Of a stretch of DNA of 64,000 nt, positions 39,134-48,224 are shown in pieces. The stretch covers positions 2,604,001 through 2,668,000 of the forward strand of contig OY729432.1 in the NCBI GenBank assembly GCA_963422385.1, in the 5' to 3' direction. This stretch comes from JAJDTQ01 sp963422385. GTDB taxonomy: Bacteria > Desulfobacterota > Binatia > UBA9968 > JAJDTQ01. Position 1 is the stretch's first letter. The number at the start of each line of letters is the position of its first letter. The position numbers and the translations under genes were made by a program. The notes under the pieces are model-generated. The model saw nothing but the letters and a program-made list of their open reading frames with translations. It had not been told where the DNA came from and did no database searches.

Positions 39134-40132
39134 TCAGCCCAGGCAATACTCCCTTCGGGGGTTGGTCACGGCGATCAGGTCGATGGCCTCCGGGTCGAGG
39201 CCGGCCTTCTCGAGACTCGCCAGAGGATCGGGGTCGCCGGGCGGAAACGGTGCGTCGCCGCCGAGCAGGATGCGCTCGGTGCCGACGAGGTCCTGGAGAA
39301 ACAGTAGCGCATTCCGGCTGTGCAGGATGCTGTCATAGAGAAAGCGGCGCAGATAGGTGCTGGGCGGCTCCGCCGCCTTGTCCCCCGTGGCGTTCCGGTC
39401 CGCGGCGTCGTGCATGCGGTCGAAACGGCCGATGAGATAAGGCAGGTTTCCGCCGCCGTGGGACAGTAGCAACCGTAGTTTCGGGAAGCGGTCGAGGGTA
39501 CCGCTCATGATCATGGAGCCCACCGCCAGGGTGGTGTCCATGGTGTAGGCGCAGATCTGGTTGAGGCTGAACTTCTCGGCCCGTGGCAGCGGCTGTGGCA
39601 GGGAAGGATGCACGAAGACCGGAACGTCCAGGATCTCGCAGGCGCTCCAGAACTCGTCCAGGGGAACCTCGCCCAGGTTCCGGCCGTGGACGTTGGCGGT
39701 GACGATGACGCCCACGGCGCCGCCGTCCACACATCGTTCAAGTTCGCGTGCGGCCGCGGCGTCGTCGACAAGCGGCGCGGACGCCATCCACGAGAACCGC
39801 GCCGGACGGGCCGCGCACAGCTCGGCGATGTCGTCGTTCAGGATGCGGTGCCACGTTTTGCACAGGGCGGCATCGAGGCCGTAACCGAAGATGTCGGTCC
39901 ATACCGAGAGGATCTGACGTTGGACCCGTTGGTGGTCCATCTCCGCGAGCCGTGCGCCGACGTCCAGCAGGCCGGGGAGAAAGGGGCGCACCTCCAGGCC
40001 GTCGTCGAACCGGCAGCACCGGGCGCCGGCGGCTTTCTCCAGCAGCGTGACGCCGAACTCACCCCCCTTGGCGGTCAGTGTTTCCAGCACGGCCGGCGGT
40101 ACGAAATGCGCGTGGACGTCAACGGCGGTCAC
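39134..40132 (-). CDS. amidohydrolase-2 family (ACMSD-like) decarboxylase/hydrolase
   Basis: The 332-residue protein from GTG 40132 begins AVDVHAHFVPPAVLETL, the metal-binding HxH of the ACMSD subgroup. It shows SVWTDIFGYGLDAALCKTWHRILND, PVFVHPSLPQP, a RLLLSHGGGNLPYLIGRFDRM block and LLGGDAPFPPGDPDPLAS with the last metal ligand. ACMSD-like enzymes decarboxylate or hydrate aromatic and semialdehyde acids. It overlaps the end of an SDR gene in the same operon. Confidence 0.88.
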   Translation of the reverse strand: MTAVDVHAHFVPPAVLETLTAKGGEFGVTLLEKAAGARCCRFDDGLEVRPFLPGLLDVGARLAEMDHQRVQRQILSVWTDIFGYGLDAALCKTWHRILNDDIAELCAARPARFSWMASAPLVDDAAAARELERCVDGGAVGVIVTANVHGRNLGEVPLDEFWSACEILDVPVFVHPSLPQPLPRAEKFSLNQICAYTMDTTLAVGSMIMSGTLDRFPKLRLLLSHGGGNLPYLIGRFDRMHDAADRNATGDKAAEPPSTYLRRFLYDSILHSRNALLFLQDLVGTERILLGGDAPFPPGDPDPLASLEKAGLDPEAIDLIAVTNPRREYCLG

Positions 40133-40931
40133 GGGAACGATCCATCAATGCCTTTTCCTGGCCGCCGTCGATTTCGATCATGGTGCCGTTGACGAAGTGC
40201 ATGAGCGGCGACGCCAGCATGACCACGAGATTGGCCACCTCCGCGGTTTCCGCGATGCGGCCCAGGGGGATCGAGCGGGGCGCCAACTGGTCGGCTTCGT
40301 CGTAGCTCAGGTGCATGTCCCGGGACATGGCCTCCACCAGGCCGCTCCAGCGTTCGGTGCGGACGGGGCCCGGATTCACCGCCACGAAGCTGATGCCGTC
40401 CTTGCCGTACTGGCCGGCCAGCGATTTGGTCAGGTTCTGCCCGGCGGCGTTGGCCGCGCCCGGCGCGATCTCCCAATAGGACGTCTTGACGCCGTCGTTG
40501 CCGATGAGGTTCACGACGCGCCCGCCCCCCTGCTCGCGCATGATGGGGAGCGCGTAGCGCATGCAGCGGACGTATCCCATGAACTTGAGCTGCAACGCCA
40601 GCGCCCAATCCTCCTCCGTCAGGTTCTCGATGACGCCGCCCGGCGCCGCGCCCGCATTGTTCACCAGGATGTCGATGCGCCCCAGCGCGCCGGCCGCCGC
40701 ATGGACGAAGCCACGGGCGTCGTCTTCCCTGGTGAGGTCCGCGGTAACGGGAACCACCTTGCGGCCCGTGGCCCTTGCTACCGCGGCGGCGGCTTCCTCC
40801 AGGGGACCCGCCCGCCGCGCGCACGTGGCCACGTCCACGCCTTCCCGCGCCAACGCTTCCACGATGGCCTTGCCGATGCCCTCGCTGCCGCCGGTCACGA
40901 CGGCCGTTTTCCCCTGAAGCTCCAGGTCCAT
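40119..40931 (-). CDS. short-chain dehydrogenase/reductase
   Basis: From ATG 40931 the 270-residue protein has TAVVTGGSEGIGKAI (NAD(P)-binding TGxxxGIG), DILVNNAGAAPGG, and the region around SYWEIAPGAANAAGQNLTKSLAGQYGKDG where YxxxK normally lies. The active-site Tyr is not in an obvious YxxxK; N/A residues occupy the expected place, so activity could be altered. The C-terminal VNGTMIEIDGGQEKA is typical. It is operonic with an amidohydrolase and an acyl-CoA ligase. Confidence 0.85.
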   Translation of the reverse strand: MDLELQGKTAVVTGGSEGIGKAIVEALAREGVDVATCARRAGPLEEAAAAVARATGRKVVPVTADLTREDDARGFVHAAAGALGRIDILVNNAGAAPGGVIENLTEEDWALALQLKFMGYVRCMRYALPIMREQGGGRVVNLIGNDGVKTSYWEIAPGAANAAGQNLTKSLAGQYGKDGISFVAVNPGPVRTERWSGLVEAMSRDMHLSYDEADQLAPRSIPLGRIAETAEVANLVVMLASPLMHFVNGTMIEIDGGQEKALMDRSRDRR

Positions 40932-41001
40932 ATGCTTTCTCCCGTTGAGCGGCGACCCTTGGTTGCCGTCTTTGCTGCCAGTGCGGGTTTGAAACCCGTC
41001 C

Positions 41002-42516
41002 CTACACCGCGTCATCCTTGCCGGCGAACAGGTCGCCATGCTGCTCCCGCAACATCGACTTGGCCACTTTGCCGAGCTCGTTGCGCGGGATGGACTCCAC
41101 GGCAAGGATCCGCTTCGGCACCTTGTAGGACGCCAACTCCGTCTTGAGATAACCGATGCACGCGCTTTCGTCGAACGGCACCGGAGCCGTCGCCTCCACC
41201 ACCGCCACGACGGCTTCCCCGAAATCCGGGTGCGGTACGCCGAAAACGGCGGATCCGGCAATGCCGTCGGAACGGTCCAGGGCGTCCTCCACCTCCTTGG
41301 GATAGACGTTCAGGCCGCCGGAGATGACCACGTCCGTCTCCCGTCCCAGAAGGCGGATGCACCCCTGGTCGTCGATCTCGGCGACGTCGCCGGTCACGAA
41401 CCATCCGTCCTCGGTGAAGGCATGCTCCTCCGGCCGGTTCCAGTAGCCGGCGAAGACGTTGTGCCCACGGGTCTCCAGGACGCCGGTGGCGGCGGATCCG
41501 AAACGCCCGCTCCCGTTGGCCACCCGTACGCCCACGCCCGGGAGCGGCCAGCCGACCCAGCCGCGCCGGCCGGTGGTGCCCGGCGGAACCGCGGTGATGA
41601 TGGCTGCCTCGGTGGAGCCGTAGCGCTCGATGATCTCCATGCCCGTGACCTGCAGGAACCGGTGCGTGGTCTCCGGCGGCAGGGGCGCCGAGCCGGAGAT
41701 GGCCAGCCGAAACGAGCCCGTGGCGGCCCCCGCCAGACCCGGCTCCTTCAGCAGCCGCACGTAGTGCGTCGGCACTCCCATCATGACGCTGCAACGAGGC
41801 AACTCCCTCAGCATGCCTTTCGCCTCGAAGCCGGCGAGGAAGCAGATGGCGCCGCCGGCCTTGAGCATCACGTTGATGGCGGTCAGAAGGCCGTGTGCGT
41901 GATAGGTCGGCAGCGCGTGCAACAGGACGTCTGCGCGACCCAATTGCCACACTTCCACCAGCGCCTTGGCGCTGGCAGCCAGATTGCCGTGGGTGATCAA
42001 CGCGCCCTTGGGCCGGCCGGTGGTGCCGGAAGTATGGAGCAGAGCCGCCGGCGCGTCGTCCGGCAACTCCAGGGCATCCGGCCCGGATCCGGAGTTGCGG
42101 GCCAGTTCGGCAAAGGAACCCTGGTCGCCGCGGAGCCCCTCTATCCGGAAACCGTTCCGTGCGGCCGCGGCTCGGAACGTGTCGGCCTCGTCGGGATCGC
42201 AGACGAACAGACCGGGTCGTGCGTCCGCCAGCAGCGCCTCTACCTCCCGCGGCGTGTAGGCGGGGTTCATGGGGTGCAGAATGGCTCCCGTCTTGAAGCA
42301 GGCATGGGCCAGGAACACGGCCTCGACGCATTTTCCGACCCGGACCGAGACCCGGTCGCCCGGTTTGACGCCGCAGGCCGCCAAGGCGTTGGCGGCCCGG
42401 TCGATGGCCGCCAGCACGTCGCCGGTGGAGAGGACCGGGCCGCCCGGTATGGCAAAAGCCGGGTCCCGGTCGGCGCGGTGGCGGTACAGGACGTGAATGA
42501 GATTGCCGCCGGTCAT
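41002..42516 (-). CDS. acyl-CoA synthetase (AMP-forming), malonyl-CoA synthetase-like
   Basis: The 504-residue protein has the P-loop LLHTSGTTGRPKGALITHGNL, a YGSTEAAI motif, TGDVAEIDDQGCIRLLGRETDVVISGGLNVYPKEVE and the catalytic Lys region IPRNELGKVAKSMLRE. The N-terminus NLIHVLYRHRADRDPAFAIP and LPTYHAHGLLTAINVML resemble the malonate-CoA ligase MatB subgroup. It activates an organic acid with ATP and CoA. The enoyl-CoA hydratase upstream and the SDR downstream suggest a CoA-dependent catabolic route. Confidence 0.88.
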   Translation of the reverse strand: MTGGNLIHVLYRHRADRDPAFAIPGGPVLSTGDVLAAIDRAANALAACGVKPGDRVSVRVGKCVEAVFLAHACFKTGAILHPMNPAYTPREVEALLADARPGLFVCDPDEADTFRAAAARNGFRIEGLRGDQGSFAELARNSGSGPDALELPDDAPAALLHTSGTTGRPKGALITHGNLAASAKALVEVWQLGRADVLLHALPTYHAHGLLTAINVMLKAGGAICFLAGFEAKGMLRELPRCSVMMGVPTHYVRLLKEPGLAGAATGSFRLAISGSAPLPPETTHRFLQVTGMEIIERYGSTEAAIITAVPPGTTGRRGWVGWPLPGVGVRVANGSGRFGSAATGVLETRGHNVFAGYWNRPEEHAFTEDGWFVTGDVAEIDDQGCIRLLGRETDVVISGGLNVYPKEVEDALDRSDGIAGSAVFGVPHPDFGEAVVAVVEATAPVPFDESACIGYLKTELASYKVPKRILAVESIPRNELGKVAKSMLREQHGDLFAGKDDAV

Positions 42517-42595
42517 GGTCTACCCGCTAAAGAAAATATTCGACCGACCGATCCTGCGCCAGTGGAATTCGCGCGGGCCTTTGCGGATGCACCGG

Positions 42596-43411
42596 TCAGC
42601 GGCCCCGAAACTCGGGCTTGCGCTTCTCCTGGAACGCCGTCAGGCCCTCGGCATAGTCGGCGCTCGCGTCCGCCTCGAGAGCGAGCCGGCGTAGCGCTTC
42701 GTGGCCACCGTCCGCTTGGGCAAGGGCTGCCAGTACGGCCTTGGCCGCGGCCAGCGTGAGGGGCGCGGTCTCCGCTACGTTACGGGCGACGCGCCGGCCT
42801 TCCTCCAACACGGTGCCCGGCTTCACCAGGCGGTGCACCGCACCGCAGGCACGTGCGGCCCGCGCATCGTAACGCTGGCCGCCTAGCAGCAGTCCGCGAA
42901 CCACCGAGTCTCCGAATACCCGTACGAAGCGGGCGATGCCCCGTGGGTCGTAACCGAGTCCGAGACGCGCCGCCGGGACCATGAAAAAGGCATCGTCCGC
43001 GGCGATCCGAAGGTCACAGCTACAGGCCAGCGACGCGCCGGCCCCGACGCACGGGCCGGCGATGCAGGCCAGTGTCGGTTGGGGCGCCGCCTCCAGGGCG
43101 CGCAGGGCGTTCTCCACCAGGTCGTCATAGGCCCGAGTGGCGCGGGGGGCCCTAAGGGCGGCGAATTCCCGGACATCGGCGCCGGACGAGAATACGGTCT
43201 CGTCGCCGGCGATCAGGACCGCCCGGACCGCACGATCGTGGGCGACCCGCTTGGCGAAGCGCCGCAGCTCATTCCACATGGCGGACGAAAGGGCGTTGCG
43301 GCTGTCGCCGCTGCAAAGCCGCAGTTCGGCCACGCCGTCCCTCGTGGACACCCGTATGGCCCCGGCGGTTGACGCGCCGCCGCTCACGCCTCCCTCCGAT
43401 AAGGGATCCAT
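42596..43411 (-). CDS. enoyl-CoA hydratase/isomerase family protein
   Basis: The start at ATG 43411 (MDPLSEGGVSGG) gives 271 residues. SGDSRNALSSAMWNEL, VFSSGADVREFAAL, IAGPCVGAGASLACSCDLRIAADDAFFMVPAARLGLGYDP form the crotonase oxyanion-hole and substrate region, and the end EGLTAFQEKRKPEFRGR is canonical. The catalytic Glu pair of true hydratases is not evident, so an isomerase or hydrolase variant is possible. Its N-terminal coding end overlaps the end of the broken unknown gene at 43384. Confidence 0.88.
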   Translation of the reverse strand: MDPLSEGGVSGGASTAGAIRVSTRDGVAELRLCSGDSRNALSSAMWNELRRFAKRVAHDRAVRAVLIAGDETVFSSGADVREFAALRAPRATRAYDDLVENALRALEAAPQPTLACIAGPCVGAGASLACSCDLRIAADDAFFMVPAARLGLGYDPRGIARFVRVFGDSVVRGLLLGGQRYDARAARACGAVHRLVKPGTVLEEGRRVARNVAETAPLTLAAAKAVLAALAQADGGHEALRRLALEADASADYAEGLTAFQEKRKPEFRGR

Positions 43412-44648
43412 TGCGCCCGCCGGGCGATCGCCGAATGCGGTACAGGGCGGCCATGGGCGTCCCATGCAAAGAAGTCGGTTTGATGAAAGTGGTTGGCATC
43501 GTAGTCTTGCCGGCCACGCTTGGCGATCGAGAGTTGCCGGGCTGTGGTTGGCAGGGAACGCGCGATTTCGTCGCCGTGCCGATTCCGGACGACGAAGACG
43601 AAGCGTTCGTTCCGATCCGTCCCTCCGTAGTTGACGCCGAAACCGGTCAAGTGAAACCTGCCGGCTCGAGTTTCCGTGATTTCGAATTCACGTTCACCAG
43701 AAGTAGTCGTAACATTCTCCGTGCCAACTACCGATCCGGAGTTTCCGTGTTTCTCGAATTCACGCCCACCAGGGTCGCCGCCCGGACGTCGCAATCCGTT
43801 CTCGGTGTGCATGGGGATGATTTCCAGAACCGCCGACGTGAACCGGTCGATGATCTTCCTATATCGTTTCATTCGCTGCTCCGGATCAGTCCCGTTCAAT
43901 ACCGCTTCGAGCCAGCGGCGAAATTCCCCTTCGTTCCCTGCCGCTTTGAATCTATCATGGATTCTCGCTTCGAACGCCAACAGGATCCGTTTACACTCCC
44001 CGAGGTCGCTGACGATCTTGCCGTTGAGGCTGTGACGGAATCGAAAATGGGGCCTGCCTCTTGCCGGAAAAGGGAAAGGGACAACATTGATAGGACAGAG
44101 AGTGCGATAGGCGCCGAGTCTCAGTTGCTGCCGCAGCGGGACCCCCGGCAGGTGTTCGGCTGCATCATGAATATGACACAGCTTCAAGCCCACGCCGGCG
44201 AGGCGGTCCGGTCCACGGTACATCGTGGTTTTGACGCGATGGCGTTTGAAGCTCTCTTTTTCCCGTTGCGGAGTACTTCCTCCGAGGATGCCGACGCACA
44301 AGAAGGTTTGACAGGCCTGCAGCATGGATTTTCGGGTATCCAATCGGTCCGACAGCACCTCGTGGTACAAGGATGATGTTGCCTCGTTGTCGGTCGCGAT
44401 GGCATCGAACGGAAGACCATCCGCATCATGGTAATAGCGGGGCTTGCCGGGCCGGGACGTTCGATCCCGTTCCGGATGGCGGCGAGATGACGGAAGGGAA
44501 TTGGCCCGCTGCCGCTATCAATCTGCTCGCGAATCCATCTATCCGCTCGAATCAGTTGCCGGGGCCGCGGATGATAATGATCCAGAAGATCGTCTACCAA
44601 ATCGAGCAGTGGGCCGGAATAGCCTTCTTCTGCGCTCCATAAAGCCAT
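43384..44648 (-). pseudogene. unknown protein, broken by a 5-bp duplication
   Basis: The frame from ATG 44648 (MALWSAEEGYSGPLLDLVDDLL ... ) reads to RNGIERPG, where CCCGG is tandemly duplicated (around 44442-44452). Removing one copy joins it to KPRYYHDADGLPFDAIATDN and to the remaining frame ending WIPYRREA at 43384, a 419-residue protein. I do not recognise the family; LKLCHIHDAAEHLPG and YRTLCPINVVPFPFPARG hint at a His/Cys-containing nuclease-like core, but this is a guess. It separates two genes of a catabolic cluster and has lower GC than them. Confidence 0.65.
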
Positions 44649-44666
44649 CGCTTACGCCTCCCTCCG
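43386..44666. repeat. 13-bp direct repeats around the broken unknown gene
   Basis: ACGCCTCCCTCCG occurs at 43386-43398 and again at 44654-44666, so the 1,268-base segment between the copies carries exactly the unknown ORF. The first copy lies in the start region of the crotonase gene and the second at the end of the alpha/beta hydrolase gene, both encoding RREA-like ends in this frame. The repeats could be the scar of an insertion by end-joining; coincidence is not excluded. Confidence 0.45.
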
Positions 44667-45506
44667 GTGCGCCATCCACGTGCCGTCGGCTACGGTGTGG
44701 AACAACTCCGCCAGCGCGGCGTTGACGGCCGCCGGCTCTTCCAACGTCAGGGTATGTCCCGAGCGCGGGACCACCACCAGCGCCGCCATGGGCGCCGTGC
44801 GCTTGAGGAAGACGCTGCCGTCCAGGCACGGGTTGTCCTCGTCGCCGACGATGACCAGCAACGGGACCTCGAGCCGCGACAGCGGTTCCTCCAGGTCCCA
44901 CAGGGTGGGGCGCTGTCCCTGGATCTGCGACATGGTGAAAGCGAGCCCCACGGCCGAATGGTCGGCCAGAGACTTCTCGAACTCGGCGAAGCCGCGGGGA
45001 TCCTTGGACTCGAAGGCTTTGCGCATGGGATGCCGGGCATACTCGGCCGCCGCCTCGGCCATGGGTTCCTCCCGGAAAATGCGGGCGATGTCCGCGCACG
45101 TGGTCGCACGCGCTTCGCGCTCGTCCGGATGCGAGCCCCAGCCGCAGCCGATGGCGGCCGCGGACAGGCATCGCCCGGGCTGGTGGATGGCCACGTGAAG
45201 CGCAGTGTAGGCGCCCATGGAATGGCCCACGATGTGCGCCTTCTCCAACCTGAGACCGTCGAGCACGGCCACGACGTCGTCCCGGGCCCTATCCTGGCTG
45301 TAGGCTTCCGGGTTCTCGGGCACATCGGACGGCAGGTAGCCGCGGGACGCAAAGGTGATGCAGCGGTTGGAGCGGGAGAAGAATCGCATCTGGGGCTCGA
45401 AGCTTCGATGATCACCCGCGAACTCGTGAACGAACACGATCGGATCGCCTTGCCCCGATTCTTCATAGTAGAGACGGGTGCCGTCGGATGCGGTGATGGT
45501 CGGCAA
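44652..45506 (-). CDS. alpha/beta hydrolase
   Basis: The 284-residue protein starts MPTITASDGTRLYYEESGQGDPIVFVHEF. It has the nucleophile elbow VGHSMGAYTALH (Ser in GHSMG), an acid in VGDEDNPC and the catalytic His in RSGHTLTLEEPAAVN. It belongs with the 3-oxoadipate enol-lactonase/haloperoxidase-like hydrolases. It is the first gene of the minus-strand catabolic cluster. Two more hydrolases of this general type lie in this window (57790 and 62098). Confidence 0.9.
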   Translation of the reverse strand: MPTITASDGTRLYYEESGQGDPIVFVHEFAGDHRSFEPQMRFFSRSNRCITFASRGYLPSDVPENPEAYSQDRARDDVVAVLDGLRLEKAHIVGHSMGAYTALHVAIHQPGRCLSAAAIGCGWGSHPDEREARATTCADIARIFREEPMAEAAAEYARHPMRKAFESKDPRGFAEFEKSLADHSAVGLAFTMSQIQGQRPTLWDLEEPLSRLEVPLLVIVGDEDNPCLDGSVFLKRTAPMAALVVVPRSGHTLTLEEPAAVNAALAELFHTVADGTWMAHRREA

Positions 45507-45561
45507 CGGTACTCTCCTCGGGATGGATAGGACAAATCAAATATCAGTGTTCCGCGGGAGG

Positions 45562-46785
45562 TTAGATCAGCCCCACCGGAACGGCACTGACCCGTCTATT
45601 CATCGGCACGAGTTGGTCACATAGACACACCACCGCCCCTTCACCGACCGGTTTTCCCAACCGTTCCAAGGAAGCAAAAGATTGCAGCCAGGCTCTTCGT
45701 GGCGTGGCCGATTTCTTGATCTCTACTGGATACACGGTCTGATCGGCGAGAAACAGCAAATCGATCTCCCTGCCGTCCTTATCCCGATAGTAAAAGAGCT
45801 GCGGCCTTCTCCCCTTGTGCCACCAACTCTTCAAGATCTCGCTCACCACATGGGTCTCGAACAAAGCACCCGACATGGCCCCGGCTTCAAGCGTTTCAGG
45901 CGAAGACCATTCGGTCAGATAGGCGCACAAACCCGTATCGAGAAAATACAGTTTGGGTCGTTTGACCAAACGCTTCGTCACATTCGCGTGGTATGGCTGG
46001 AGCAACTCGAGTTGAAAACTCGCCTGCAAGATCGAAAGCCAGTTCTTTGCGGTGTTGACACTCACGTCGGCGTCCCGAGCAAGATCGGTCAGGTTGAGCA
46101 TCTGGGTTGTTCTGGCCGCACACGCTTTCAGGAAGCGGACAAAAGCCATTTCATTCCCCACCTGAGACAGGGCTCGGACATCTCGTTGGAGGTAGGTCTG
46201 CAAATAGGAGCTGTAAAACAGATCGCGGTCATGTATCGGACCGGCAACGAGTCCAGGAAAGCCGCCAATCCACATATCCCGGTACACACCGTTCAGGCTG
46301 CTGTCGCCAACCGTGGCTTGGCGCTCCGCCAAACAGTGCCGGGTGGGCAGAAATGGAGATGCGTCAGGGCCACGCTGGTGACGCTCACGCGAGGAGAAGC
46401 CAAGCACATTGACAATGGCGACCCGTCCCGCCAGGGTTTCGGAAATACCTTTCATCATCTGGAATTGCTGTGATCCGGTCAGCCAGAATAGCCCCGGCCG
46501 GCGTCTCTCATCCGCAGCCATCTTGATCAGCGGAAGAAGTCCCGGTGCGTACTGAATCTCATCAATCAGCACAGGGGGGCTATAGCGCTGCAGAAACAGC
46601 GCCGGATCGTTATTGGCCAAATCGCGCAAGACCGGATCATCGAGCGTGACATAGCGGCGCCCGTCTTCCGCCAAGTATTGCAGAAGGGTAGTTTTTCCGA
46701 CTTGGCGTGGACCGGTCAGCAGCAGCACGGGGAACTGCCTCGAAATATCCAACCAGTACGGTTCAAGGCTACGGGTGTAGTACAT
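45562..46785 (-). CDS. ATPase of the AAA_14/DUF4143 family
   Basis: The 407-residue protein begins YYTRSLEPYWLDISRQFPVLLLTGPRQVGKTTLL with the Walker A GPRQVGKTT. LIDEIQYAPGLL is Walker B. The middle is DLARDADVSVNTAKNWLSILQASFQLELL, a winged helix, and the DUF4143 C-terminus ends FYYRDKDGREIDLLF ... PVEIKKS, a nuclease-like D-x(n)-E-x-K core. Such proteins are common in mobile-element-rich regions and their role is unknown. Lower GC than its neighbours and the adjacent transposase suggest recent transfer. Confidence 0.9.
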   Translation of the reverse strand: MYYTRSLEPYWLDISRQFPVLLLTGPRQVGKTTLLQYLAEDGRRYVTLDDPVLRDLANNDPALFLQRYSPPVLIDEIQYAPGLLPLIKMAADERRRPGLFWLTGSQQFQMMKGISETLAGRVAIVNVLGFSSRERHQRGPDASPFLPTRHCLAERQATVGDSSLNGVYRDMWIGGFPGLVAGPIHDRDLFYSSYLQTYLQRDVRALSQVGNEMAFVRFLKACAARTTQMLNLTDLARDADVSVNTAKNWLSILQASFQLELLQPYHANVTKRLVKRPKLYFLDTGLCAYLTEWSSPETLEAGAMSGALFETHVVSEILKSWWHKGRRPQLFYYRDKDGREIDLLFLADQTVYPVEIKKSATPRRAWLQSFASLERLGKPVGEGAVVCLCDQLVPMNRRVSAVPVGLI

Positions 46786-46920
46786 CGGCTATTTTGCAAT
46801 CATACTGCAAAATGGCCGGTCATTGAAGAGGTGCATGAGCAATTCAGGAAGGGATAAGGGTATCTCTATCAACCTCGGCTTTGGTATAGTCAGGACGGAG
46901 TTTTGGTCAGGAGTTGAGCT

Positions 46921-47917
46921 ATGCAACAGAGTTTCGGCGATTTTGACTATGCTGAGTGTCTTTCGTGGCTGGAAGGTCAAGGCAATCCGCTGCCCAGACT
47001 GAAGGGCTTGATCCCATGGGAGCCGTTTCGCGGGGATTTCAAGGGACTTTACAAGCAAGAGGGCCAGGAGAAGAGAAAGGGCGGTCGGACACCGACGGAC
47101 TGTATCGTGATGCCAGGATTGTGGTGTTGCAGGACATGTACAAGCTTTCGGACGATCAGGCGGAGTATCAGATCCGCGACCGCTTGAGCTTTCGGGACTT
47201 TCTTGGCTTGAGGGTGTCGGACAAGGTTCCCGACGCCAAGACGATCCGGTTGTTTCGGGAACGTCTGAAAGACAGCGGCTTGCTGTCAGGTCTGTTCGAG
47301 CGGATGCTGGCTCATGTGAATGCAGCGGGGTTCAGGGCCAGATCGTGGATGCGTCGATTGTGGAAGTGCCCAGGCAACGCAACAGCCGGGACGAGAGCAC
47401 GCGTATCAAAGGCGGCGAGACGCCGCAGGACTGGCCTGATGCGAAGCGCCGCCAGAAGGATACGCAGGCCCGCTGGACGAAGAAGCATGGCCGGAGCCAC
47501 TACGGCTACAAGAACCATCTCAGCGTCGATCATCGGCACAAGCTGATCCGTTCCTGTCAGGTGACGGATGCGTCGGTGCACGACAGCCAAGTGTTCGAGG
47601 AACTGCCGGACCCGAGCAACACCCGCGCGGATGTCTGGGCGGACTCGGCGTATCGCAGCGCGAAGAGAGAGGCGTATTTGACCGGGGCGGGCTATCGCAG
47701 CCGTATCCATCGCAAGGGGGCTCGCGGCAAGCCGCTGAGCGCGCGGTCGAAGGAGGCGAACCGCAAACGTTCGAGGCATCGGGCAAGAGTTGAACATGTC
47801 TTTGCCCAGCAGGGCGAGCGTCTGGTACGCACCATCGGCAAGGCGCGGGCGGCGGTGAAGATCGGGCTACAGAATCTGGTCTACAACATGCGCCGTTTTG
47901 CATGGTTGGCGGGATAG
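46921..47917 (+). pseudogene. IS5-family transposase, two frameshifts
   Basis: The N-terminal part (MQQSFGDFDYAECLSWLEGQ ... RTPTDCIVM) is in frame 1. The middle part (RIVVLQDMYKLSDDQAEYQIRDRLSFRDFLGL) is in frame 3 after a one-base shift near 47115-47125. From near 47335-47345 the DDE part (IVDASIVEVPRQRNSRDE, HYGYKNHLSVD, VTDASVHDSQVFEEL, DVWADSAYRSAKREA) is in frame 2. The catalytic Asp/Asp/Glu context is recognisable, and the end YNMRRFAWL is intact. Terminal inverted repeats could not be found nearby, so the insertion sequence looks old. An indel caused by sequencing would be equally able to produce the two shifts. Confidence 0.88.
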
Positions 47918-48224
47918 GTGCGTGCGCCGGCCGCGGAAAGGCCGACGGCAGGCATGAAATGGGATGACACAGCGTCGGATTGCCGAATTCCTGCCCTGTC
48001 GAGCTTGAATAACCGCCCCCCGACCCCCCGTAAACTGAAAACATCACATCAGAGTCACAAAAACACCTGAATCCGCCGTTGATAGAGGTGCCCTCTACAT
48101 AGTTGCTCCGCTTTCTTCTTGGCTATCGCGCATTCGGGAATCATGTTCCGGTTCCTGACGGAGAAAGAAAGGCCGAGGCTTTGCGGCGGCAGAGGTCCGG
48201 TCTGCCGTCCTTCTTCACCGTATC
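47918..48224. other. gene-free stretch
   Basis: About 300 bases between the transposase relic and the helicase hold no ORF with support. It contains a C/G homopolymer-rich part (CCGCCCCCCGACCCCCC, 48014-48030) and no clear terminal repeat of the IS element. Confidence 0.6.

Noticed and set aside
48000..48040. rho-independent terminator at the C-run near the transposase
   Set aside because: No stable stem followed by a T-run on either strand.
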